Assembly: GCA_020650975.1 (NCBI GenBank)
Contig: JAIPMN010049243.1
Location: 1-30,043, forward strand
Length of the DNA stretch: 30,043 nucleotides
Origin: Apostichopus californicus
Lineage: Eukaryota > Echinodermata > Holothuroidea > Aspidochirotida > Stichopodidae
Reading direction: 5' to 3'
Shown: positions 11,401-23,400 of the stretch, in pieces
How the letters are laid out: every line of letters starts with the position of its first letter
Position numbering within the stretch: position 1 is the stretch's first letter
The notes under the pieces: model-generated
Databases searched by the model: none
What the model saw: the letters and a program-made list of their open reading frames with translations, nothing else
What the model was told of the DNA's origin: nothing
Translations under genes and position numbers: made by a program

Positions 11401-14400
11401 CAAACTACATGCAATGTTCATACAGTGTACGTACAATACGCATACAATGTACATACAGTAGAGCTACAACGTACATACAGTGTACATACAATGTACATAC
11501 AATGTGCATATAATCTACAGTACATACAATCTGCATACAAACTACATGCAGTGTTTATACAGTGTACGTACAATACACATACAATGTATATACAGTAGAG
11601 CTACAATGTACATACAGTGTACATGCAATGTACATATAATGTGCATACAACGTACATTCAATGTACAGTACATACAATGTGCATACAATGTACACTTACA
11701 AGGTACTTGTATACAATGTGTATATAATGTACAGTACATGATACAATCTGCATACAAACTACATGCAGTGTTCATACAGTGTACACGTGTACCATACGCA
11801 TACAATGTACATACAGTAGAGCTACAACGTATATGTATACAATGTACAGTACATAGAATGTGGAAATCCAACAAATATATCAACATAGAGAATAACACAT
11901 AAATGCTGATTTCATCCAAATCCCAGTGCATTTCATATTTTCATTTTACACATTTATCTTCTACTATTTCAGGGTGCTGTGATATCTCCAAGTGAGGAGG
12001 ATGAGCAGGCGTTCATGGTGGGTGCAGCTAACGGGGATGTCTACAGACTGAGGGCGCACGATGCCAGAGAGAGGCAACAGTGGGTCAGCAGGTTGAGGGC
12101 AGTTGTCGAAAGACAAGTCGGTGTGGTGAGTCAGTCCGGCCTTTGAATATGCAGTAAAAAAATATATATTTTAAATTTTTTTATTAATTATTAATTATTT
12201 TTTTTATTAAATTTTTTTAATTTAGTTCAAGTAATTAAATTAAATTTAATTGTTTAAGTTATATTAAATTTTTATTAAATGTTTTTGACCAATTTTAATT
12301 TTGACCAAAAAAAATGACCAAACTTAATTAAAATTAATTTTGACCAAATGTGAAAAGTTCTTTAAGTAAATGTCATTTGTGTTGTCCATCAAGTTGCCAG
12401 AAATATTCCATGTGTGACCAGTGATTCAGAATGAAGTATTGCGCCTTTGATCTGTGGCCGACTAAGGGCCTCCGCCTACAAAGCAGGCATGAGCCTTTTT
12501 TCCGTGAATTCGCGGAATATCCGTGATTTATTTTCTACCTCGGCGACTAAAACTATTATCCTAACACACTGTATCATACGCAAACTTTGAGCCTATACCG
12601 CAATTTTTGCAAAATTCTGTGATTTTTTTTTACCCCAGGCTCATCCCTAACAAAGTCTTGGGGTACTAGACCTGTATTCCAGCATTTGATAATGCACCCT
12701 TTAGTGTCACTGCCATAACAGTTTACCTGCCTGTAGAGAGGCCTGGACGAATTAATTATTCAAATAAACGTGCACAAATAGAATAATCACAAACTAATTG
12801 TCTCTCATAATATTGAGAGGTTTTGGAGACTTCATGATTACCTTTGACTTATTTTATTCCACAGATGAATATATCTTACTCGGGGAAGTATAGCTCCAGT
12901 GAGTCAATTGGAGGGCGCTATACCCTACGGACTCCGCACAGTTCGCAAGAGTCCCTCAGCGCCACGCAGGAATCGTTACAGAACGCTAAAGGAGTCATCC
13001 GTGTCGCCCAGGAGAACCAGAAAGCTCTTGTCCGTGATATTGAGGTAATCTATTGTAATGTACTTTGCTAACAAAATTTTGTGGACTTTTGCCCTCTACA
13101 CAAAAAAATAAAAGAGGAAAAAAGATCAAGTAATTTTCAATTTGTATTCATAAACTTTACTGGAAATTGTCAGGAACAACTTTGAGCAGTGCCATCATCA
13201 GGATATGTTACTATTCAATATTTTAGGTTGGACAATTAATAATAATAATAATAATAATAATAGTTAATATTTATATAGCGCATAATCAGCAAAGCTGCTC
13301 AAAGCGCTTTACAAATGTAAAACCTAAAAACGAATAGTAATAAAAACATAAATATTAAATATATAGAACCAATAAGGCATACAATGTAAAAGCCTAAAGG
13401 CCCGGTCACACTACAGCGATATTTTATCGGAATACGGTCCGATTTTTCCGATTTTAGGCCGAAGAGTGAGGTTTGTGGTAGTGAATGTAATGAATGCAGT
13501 GGAATATTCGAATACCTACTCCAAATCTGAGGGGTTCTGGAACGGACTACATTCTGAAGTGACGTCACATTGAAAAACGATAAAAATCGGAAGAGAAATC
13601 GTATAGCTATCCAATAAAAGGAAACGGAGTCAATATCAAAAGTTAGGAGAGGGCTATTCCACATCGGAATGGCTCAACAGATAGCAAATCAGATCCTTTA
13701 TCACTGTGGTTAGAAGACCCGAACGAAAAACTGGCTGTTTCGATTCCTCCGGGAAAATCGGATAGTATTCCGATAAAAAATCGGTATAGTGTGACCGGGC
13801 CTTTAAGCAACAATATAAAACACACCCGTACTAAACGATAATAAAAATATATAAAACCAGAAAATAAAAACCTGAACGCATATAGTCCAAAACAAAATCA
13901 GAAGTATGTATAGTAAAATAGTTTAAAAAAAAAAAAAAAATTTTCCATTTAAGAAAATAAACAATGTGATTTAAATAATGAAAAGCACATAAAATTGATG
14001 TACTGGTGGTGGCTTGATGATGTGATTTTTAGACTTACTCAAGTCTTCAGCATCAGGTGTGAAGGAACATTAAAATCTGTGAATGTCTCCCAAATGGAAT
14101 AATATTCTGTCTTACCTGTTTGGTGAAGTTGTTTGTGACACTTATCTCTATCAGACAGGATGATGGTTAGTTGTGTTACTCCTGGCTGGAGAGGGGGGGT
14201 GCCGGGTGGGGGGGGGTAAGTTGTTCATGACAGTTATCTCTATAACACAGACCAAAGGATGATAGTGGGTTTATCTCTCCTGTCTGGAGGGTGGGGTGAG
14301 GAGAGGGGGGGTGTAAGTGTACATGACAGTCTTCTCTATCAGACAGACCAAAATAAAGACGGTTGGGTTTGTGTCTCCTTCGAAGAGCATGTAGCTTATG

Positions 14401-17400
14401 TTGGACCTCAACTTTAAAACTAAGTAATGGACGAACCTTATGTAACTTTATAAATTTGCATTTCAAATGTTTTATGCTGGATCAAATCACACCAAACAAA
14501 TGTAGTAATATACAGTTAGCCAGCACACCGGTATAACGTATCACTGAAGCACAAAGGCTTAATGCATACATTAAGAAGGAGAGATACGCAGGTTCGTTTG
14601 TGATGTTGTGTTGACCTGATTATAATCTAAGATTCTTTTTTTCCATTCATTTCCAGTCTTTACCAGGATCTGACTGTGAGATCACTTCTCTGGATCCTGT
14701 GAGTACTTCATTACTTTGCTTCATCTCTGTTATAAATAATAATATAAATAAATACCATATTAAAGTGCTGTTATCATGAAATAAAACATGCTCAAGAGCA
14801 CTGTACAAAAGAACCAATGCCTGGAACATAAAATTACCAAATTTATGGAAACCTCAAAGAAATAACAACATCAATAAAATCAAAACATGATATGAAGACA
14901 GGGTTATAAACCACAATAAAGAACATAAAAATATAAATATACATAAAATGGGCACAGTAATGTGAATAAAACAACGAATAAGATTAATGCCCATACTCAA
15001 GCAATGTTAAGACAGAATGTTCGACTCCCAATGTTTACGTAATTGTCATTCATATCTCGGTCCGACAAGAATATCAATAACATAGAGCATAGGAACCCTA
15101 AATAGGACTATATGACTGTCTGACAGGAAAAAAAATATGTTGGTTGCATATATCCACATCTCCACTTGCATCACTGGTCTTATTGAATGAGGAGGGCCCA
15201 AGGAGGGAGGGAGGGAGGGAGAGAGATGGTGGTAGAGAGGTAAGTGGGGGGGGGGGAGTTATAGGGAATTAGAGGAATATAAGGACAGACGAATGAAGCA
15301 AGGTCAGCCCAGAAAGATGTGTGGAAAGTAAGGCTTAATGAAATTGATGAAAAAGCCAAAAAAGAGAAAAATTATTTTGCATTCTTCCTGACCTAACATA
15401 TAAGTAGAAATTTATCATATTTTTGTGGCTAAGTACATAAAATGTCAAATCAGGAAATAACATTTCTTGGTGTAAGAAAATTCAGACCCTCTGCTCACGT
15501 CCCCATACTTCCTATCCCTTCCCTTCACTTTACCTCCCCCACCCTGCCCACATCTTTTCCCACCTTATGACTGGTTTTCTCTACACTATACATAAACACC
15601 ACTACAGGATCGCCTCATGTTAAAAGCCACATCCCAAGCTGCCGTGGACTGTCTTGAAGACTGTCTCACTCTCTTACAGAAGTCAGATGTCTTACATTAT
15701 CTTTTCTTACTTTATCTCCCACCCACCCTGCCCACTCTGCCCACATCTTTTTCCACCTTATGACTGGTTTTCTCTACACTATACATATGCACCTCTACAG
15801 GATTGCCTCATGTTAAAAGCCACATCCCAAGCTGCCGTGGACTGTCTCGAAGACTGTCTCACTCTCTTACAGAAGTCGGATGTCTTACATGGAAATAAGA
15901 GTGCTAAAGACCAGGCCGTATCTCAGTCCATGGCAAACATCAGGTATGAAAGCAAGGACCACACGCTCTGGTATCATTTAGCAGTTGTCCGTGTTGGTTC
16001 GTCGATTTTTGCAAACTCGACGCCGCGGCCTCAGTCAAAATGAGATCATTGAAAATTGATGGAGCTTTTAATAGACAAAATCTTCCAACATCTTGTTCAC
16101 CAGATGAAAGTTTATGACTGAGAAATATATGATAATGTATCATGTATGTCTGTACTGATAATCAATATAGTTAATAATCAATATTTGTACAGGTTAATAA
16201 TGCAGTTTGACGTAATCATTATTTGAGTCGTCACTCGATTTAAGTCGATGTTATGTAAACCTGTTGACAGGGTTGCGTGATGATCGGCTCACTCTAACAG
16301 GAACTCATTGTATTGGTGACAGTGCTGCATAAACAGTTTCTATACACAGAAAGCTTCATGTCTTAATGCCTTCATTATCTTCCTATTTAACTGTCATTTG
16401 GTACACAATTATTTTGCCACTTTTACCACAGAAAGTAGTTTGTGTGAGTTGCCCCTTTTTCTGTGGTGACATTTAGCTGATGTGGTTGGCCTTCGATAAC
16501 CCTGTCACGTTTGGCCGAGTTGTTACGTTCCGGCGAAGTTTTAGACCGGTCGAAGGCTTCTCAGAGTGTGTATCATTAGTGACTGATATTTTTTTATTTT
16601 TTATTTTTTATTTATTTATTTTTTTATTTTTAATTTATTAGTGACTGATATTAATATTTATTGATTCTCGAAGCTCAAAGAAAACCAATGACTGTTAGGA
16701 GAGTAGATTAAAATAAATTCTTCCTTTGACTGGTGGAAAACTTTGTTTCACTTTGCGTAAACTTCTCTGCATCTACGGTAACCTGTTTGATTCTATTTTT
16801 ATGGTTTTGTCTGTTCTTCAGTTTTGATGTCAGAGCCCACATGCCTGCCCCTTCTGCCATCGACCAACAGATCCATACTAACAACTCTCACAACACAGAG
16901 GTGACAACTGTGAGCTCTCAGAGAGAAGATATAGCCTTTGATAACAGCAGAGAAGACCCTCCTGGTGAGTTGTCAGAGTCAACTCTGTACTAGGTACAAT
17001 GATGTGTTAAGTAGTAATGGTAGGATACAGCTAAGTAATAAATAATGTGTTAAGTAATAATGGTAGGTTACAGCTAAGTAATAAATGATGTGTTAAGTAG
17101 TAATGGTAGGATATAGCTTAGTACAATGATGTGTTAAGTAGTAATGGAAGGATACAGCTAAGTAATAAATGATGTGTTAAGTAGTAATGGTAGGATACAG
17201 CTAAGTAATAAATGATGTGTTAAGTAGTAATGGTAGGATACAGCTAAGTAATAAATGATGTGTTAATTAGTAATGGTAGGATACAGCTAAGTAATAAATG
17301 ATGTGTTAAGTAGTAATGGTAGGATATAGCTTAGTACAATGATGTGTTAAGTAGTAATGGTAGGATACAGCTAAGTAATAAATGATGTGTTAAGTAGTAA

Positions 17401-20400
17401 TGGTAGGATACAGCTAAGTAATAAATGATGTGTTAAGTAGTAATGGTAGGATACAGCTAAGTAATAAATGATGTGTTAATTAGTAATGGTAGGATACAGC
17501 TAAGTAATAAATGATGTGTTAAGTAGTAATGGTAGGATACAGCTAAGTAATAAATGATGTGTTAAGTAGTAATGGTAGGATACAGCTAAGTAATAAATGA
17601 TGTGTTAATTAGTAATGGTAGGATACAGCTAAGTAATAAATGATGTGTTAAGTAGTAATGGTAGGATACAGCTAAGTAATAAATGATGTGTTAATTAGTA
17701 ATGGTAGGATACAGCTAAGTAATAAATGATGTGTTAAGTAGTAATGGTAGGATATAGCTTAGTACAATGAAAGAAGCGTATAGTTCTTTGATAGTGGCGG
17801 GCATCATCTTGATATAACATGATTTATAGCAATACTTGCAGCAGATTTGAGCTGTGAAAAATAGGGAAGGGGTGAAGGAGGGAGGGTGGTAAGGTGGATA
17901 TACGTGGACACTTGTTTTAGTAAAGCAAGCTCCATGAAATTTATTTTGTTAAAAATTTTGGATGCCAAATTTCATATTACCAATTACATACAACTTACGA
18001 TGTAGGTCATTAAATCTTGATCAGTCAACTTTCCTTTCACTTAGTCATGTTAAAAGTTGAACAAAACATGAATTCCCCCCCATGAATTTAGCCTGGAGTT
18101 TGATTCCATTTTCAGAGTTTTTTCCAAAAAGTTTTTGCATCAGATGATAGGTTATGTGTTGTGTAACTTTGAATGACTTCATTAGCTCCTTTAAAAAGTG
18201 AAACTTAACGGATTTGAACATTTTCACCGACAGAGATCGACCCTGACGAGGAGGTGCCCGATAGCGACGAAAGCGGCGAGAATAAAATCGGAGATGTAGA
18301 AGAGCACAAGAATATTATCCTCCATCTTTTATCACAACTCAAACTTGGGATGGATCTAACTAGAGTAAGATAAAGATGCCAAAAATGAACCAGCTATCCT
18401 CTCGCTTATTTTTATATACTTGTGATAGGTCGAAAGTTAGGTTCGTTTACACAACTGTACATAGCAGCGTGGACATCTCAGGTCTAGATAAAAGATAACA
18501 AGGTATCACGTTTCATTACTGTCTGCCAGTGGCGTAGGAAGGTACTTTTGAGTGAGGGGGCTGAAGACTGATGGCCGGCCTGGGGGAGTGGTCTAAGGGG
18601 GTGTCCCCCTCCCCTTTGGAAATTTTTTGCATTTCCAGGTGGCCTCAGATGCAATTTGGTGCAATATAGCACACTTCAACACCCACTCCATTTTGTAAAT
18701 AATTTTGCATTTTCACCTGGCCTTAGATGCAATTTGGTACTCCAAATGAGATTTTTTTTCTGCCAAAATGTTCTGAGCACCAAGTGCAGTTAGTTTCTAA
18801 AATGACGAATGTTGTTATCATTTATTGAGAAATGAAAAAGGGATTTTCTGACTTGCGAAGCGGGGGGCTGAATGATACTTCCGCCCCCCATATTTTCATA
18901 TATACTTGCTGTCTGCATTCTGTAGTGACAAGAAGAAAACGTAATTTGCAACGGAATGTTAACTTTTTCAGAGCGCAGCACGCGGTTTGGGGCGAGTCTT
19001 CAATGCCTTTAAAGTTTGCGTCTTTTGTTTTTGTTGCCTCTTCACCAAGTGAACATAACCGAGAGAGTTAGTGATTTGATTTGACTCTTAAACGTTTACC
19101 ATCCAGACCAGTTCTCTATGTAATCATCAAGGCACTGGTTGGTTATTCTATTAAAAGCATTGAATATTTGCCCCAAACAGCATGCCGCCATCTTTAAAAA
19201 GTTAACTTTCCGTTGCTTGCAAGTGAAGTTTTTCTATTGTCGCTACAAAATGCAGACAGTAATGAAACGTGATACCTTGTTATCTTTAGCTGGACCTGAG
19301 ATGTCCATCGCTGTATTGTTTATACACTGTGCTGTGGGTATTGACCGCAGCTGTATGTACTGACTGTACACTAGCGTCTAATTACCGACGGTAGCAAGCT
19401 GTGTGGGTGTATTTTCTGGGATCGATGGTGGTGTCTAACACTTCTGTTACACCTCATTGAGACTAGGTCAGATTACCCGCATGAGACGTTTCTTTGTGCG
19501 CGGGTCTTCACACCCTTTAAAAGGTCATTTCTAATTTTTCTTTCCTGTACAGGTTGTCCTGCCCACTTTCATTTTAGAAAAGAGATCTTTATTAGAAATG
19601 TATGCAGATTTTATCGGCCATGCTGATCAATTTTTAAGGTAAGTTCAACATTGGACTTGGCAAAGAAATCAATTAATCGTAGAACTGTATTAGACACTGA
19701 AGCAGCGTTTGCCCTCCCAAAAAATGGTTGAAAAAAGTTCAAATTATTGAGGCTATTAAGGTAGCATGGGCTTCCTAATGGTTGTCTTAATTATTGACTT
19801 TAACTTGGAAACCAAACTCCAGATTCTGGTTGAAAATATATTTTTTTTTTGGGGGGGGGGGGGTTTTTNNNNNNNNNNGTTGTCTGGAGAGTAATACTAA
19901 GTCACACTGTAGCAGCATAAAGCTCTCAACCCAGTTTCTGCTTCAGTTTAATTCTATATTATTTCCTTGTAGAGGTGTTAGAGGCTGGTCACTGTTTACA
20001 AATTATACAAAATGGTTGCTCCTTTGGTTGGTGTGCCCAAGTCAGCAGTAATAAATGATGTGTTAAGTAGTAATGGTAGGATACAGCTAAGTACAATGAT
20101 GTGTTAAGTAGTAATGGTAGGATACAGCTAAGTACAATGATGTGTTAAGTAGTAATGGTAGGATACAGCTCAGTATAATGATGTGTTAAGTAGTAACGGT
20201 AGGATACAGCTAAGTAATAAATGATGTGTTAAGTGTTAATGCAGGGTAACAGCTAAGTAATAAATAATGTGTTAAGTAGTAATGGTAGGATACAGCTAAG
20301 TAATAAATGATGTGTTAAGTAGTAATGGTAGGATACAGCTTAGTACAATGATGTGTTAAATAGTAATGGTAGGATACAGCTTAGTATAATGATGTGTTAA

Positions 20401-23400
20401 GTAGTAATGGTAGGATACAGCTTAGTATAATGTGTTAAGTAGTAATGATAGGATACAGCTAAATTAAACATGTAGTAAACATATGAGAGGTCACTCCCTT
20501 GAGATGAAACTAAGGGGGTAGAGTCATAGGGTCAGGGTGGAGGGTGGAAGAGAGGGGCAGATATTGGAGTGGTAGTCAGTTGTTAGACTTCCAATCATAG
20601 AGGGGAAGTTGGGAACAGACGATTTTCAGAACCAGTGAAATGTTTACCATTTTTGTTTTGTTGACAGAATATCACAGATGCCTACTCCAGAGTCGAGAAT
20701 GATAGCAGCTGTAGAATATTACCTTTGTTCCTTCCATACAGGTCGAAAGGTTAGTTTTTTTTTTATTTATTTTTTTTATGTTTCTGCCGTACCGTACGTT
20801 TAACCGTGTGATAGTGAGTTGTGTGTGTGCAGAGCTATCCTCCTGGACATTATAATACATTTGCCTATAGAGCTATTCATGGACAGGTCACACCTACTTT
20901 CAACAATTTCCTTGTTCACAACCATGCCATTCACAATTATAACACACGACACATACAAATGTTACGCCCTAATCGCATTCACACCAATGTAGGAAATTAA
21001 AGCCTTCGTCATCGTACAAGCATCACATGGAATTCTTTGCTGCTTAATATCAGGTCACAACCTTCCAAACATTTGTTTAAATACAAATTAAAGAGATTTT
21101 ACTTATACTGAGATTGAGGTTCCTCATTTTTTCTCTTCTCTCTCTCTTTTTTTTCTTTTTCTTTCTTTTCTTTTCTTTTTCTTAGTTCTTTTCTTAATTC
21201 TTTTTGTAAGTTATTTGTGTACTCTATGTACAGGGAGTGTATCACTAGATAAGCCCACAAGGGTTTATTGATACACTTCCTTTCACATTCCATAACTCTC
21301 TGTATTCGCTACAATTGATCTATATATGTTGTGAAAAAACAAATAAATACATGAAATAAATGAAATACCAGTTCATACTGTATGTGGTACGTAGGATGTT
21401 TAGCAGTATTGGATTACGTTATCTGTGGTATTTTAATACGCCTAGTCGTTGGTATTTCTAACATTCAGTCGTAATTATGCGAAGTGGTTGGGTGTGGGGG
21501 GATTGTTGGTATCCCTAACATTTAACTGTGTGAAAGTGAGTTGCATTTGTGCAGAGCTGTCGTCCTGGAGCTTACTCTCATTTATGTTACTATTTCTCTT
21601 GTATCATTTTGTGTTGTCAACAATTTTATGTTGTATCACTTTTTCCCTTCCCCTTTTTACGTTTTAGGGATCTGTTGCCAAGAAACCATATAACCCCATC
21701 ATAGGAGAAACCTTTAACTGTTCGTACGAGGTACCCAAGGCATCTTTTCATCCGAGCGCTTCGGGGCCGCCTTTCACCGCCACCACCAACCAATCAGATT
21801 CCAGTCCAGAGGCTATAGAGAGGGTGACATTTGTAGCCGAACAGGTCTCTCACCATCCACCAGGTAAAAGGAGAACATGTTGTGATACTAAATATCTTGA
21901 CGGACGAGCAAATCTCATCAGAAATAAATGTACCTTGTTAAAGATCGACACAGATAGAGTTCAGCATCACTGCAGCCAGGCTGCGAAGGACATGATTTGT
22001 TTTGCTTCACAAGTGCACACAATAGCAGACATGAGCTTTTCCGCTAATTCGCGGAATATCCATAATTTCTTTTCTACCTCGGGGACAAAACCTCTTATCC
22101 TAACACACTGTAGCATACGCAAACTGGAGCCTATACCGCAATTTTTGCAAAGTTCTGTGATTTTTTTTTACCCCAGGCTCAACCCTGTCAATAGTAGAGT
22201 TCCAGTAGAGATCCAAGAAACAATGTTAAACCTTAACTTAACTGTTTGTCAAATCTGCATCGATGGTCGTAGTGGCGACTAGTGACCCATGTCATGTTTA
22301 TACTGCTTTCATCGAAAGGTTGACTTCAACCTTTCATCCCGTGCTTGCATTTTTAATCGTTGACATTCTTTCGGTTTCTCACAGTATCTGCTTTCTACGC
22401 CGAGTGCCCCAGTCTAAACACCTACATGAACGGATGGATATGGACCAAATCAAAATTCTTAGGGATGTCGGTTGGCGTAACTATGGTTGGCGAAGGTACA
22501 GTTTACAAGAATTCACACCTACCCTGTCTTCTCACAACATTTGCACTCTGATCAACCTGGATACTTACCCTCTCTACCTATAAATACTATTACCTCCATC
22601 TTACTGTGCATGACACACTACTCTTGTTATTTTAAAGTCTCCTAACTACTTCGTTGGCTTCATAGTTACCAATCTTTCCATATCTTTTTGATCAAAGCAT
22701 GATACGATTCCTTTTTGAGGTCAGAAAACCCGAAAGGGTGACTTTGTGGTGAACAAGAGTAACGAACTGTAGCTTCAAGTCTGTCTCCAATCTCATGATT
22801 TAAACAGAATGCCACAAATCACTTACAAGACACCCTGAATTATTATCTGCAATTGACATTTGGCGTGACGGGGACCCTCCATCAATCACGAACAGTAGGA
22901 ATGACAGAAAATACACAGGAAAATTTTCCAAAAATTATTTACTTGACCTTTTGTTAAAATTACATTTAATAACAATATAGCCTTTTCCCTTGATTAATCA
23001 AAAAGACTTCTTTGGATTTAAAAGTGGAAATGGACTGCGGTGTTTTGGGATGTTAGTATCATGTATGTATGTCTCTGGAAGATTAACAGTCAACCACCGA
23101 GCTTCATTAAAATTGAATTGAATTTGAATTTGAATTTATTGTCCACAATCAGAAATTCGGCTTACACAGGTCGTAAACGAAAAAAGAAAAGAAAAAAAAG
23201 AAAAGCATTAGTATAAGTATCAATAGACTGTGATATAACACATACAGTAATACAAACAAATATACAGCAAGTCCTACAAATAAGAAACTTATCTTCTCAC
23301 TTTTGAATTAAATATATGGATAGAATTAGGCACAAATGAGTATCTGTAGCGGCCCCTAAGTGTACGTGGTGGGCATAAACGCAGTCCAGAGCGGTTGTAA

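Noticed and set aside
11040..11931. Many 60-140-codon open frames rich in Tyr, His, Thr and Cys
   Set aside because: They come from the TGTACA-type repeat on both strands; there are no splice signals or domains.
15654..16043. A 129-codon open frame covering exon 7
   Set aside because: Only 15801-15943 matches the family. Before it lies intron and duplicated sequence in another frame, and after it lies intron 7.
16951..16990. FFAT motif (VAP binding) in the ORP linker
   Set aside because: No EFFDAxE-like core. ORP10/11 also lack one in vertebrates.
21824..22282. A 152-codon open frame
   Set aside because: It is the end of exon 12 read through the donor into intron 12 and MITE copy 3; the spliced family sequence continues at 22385.
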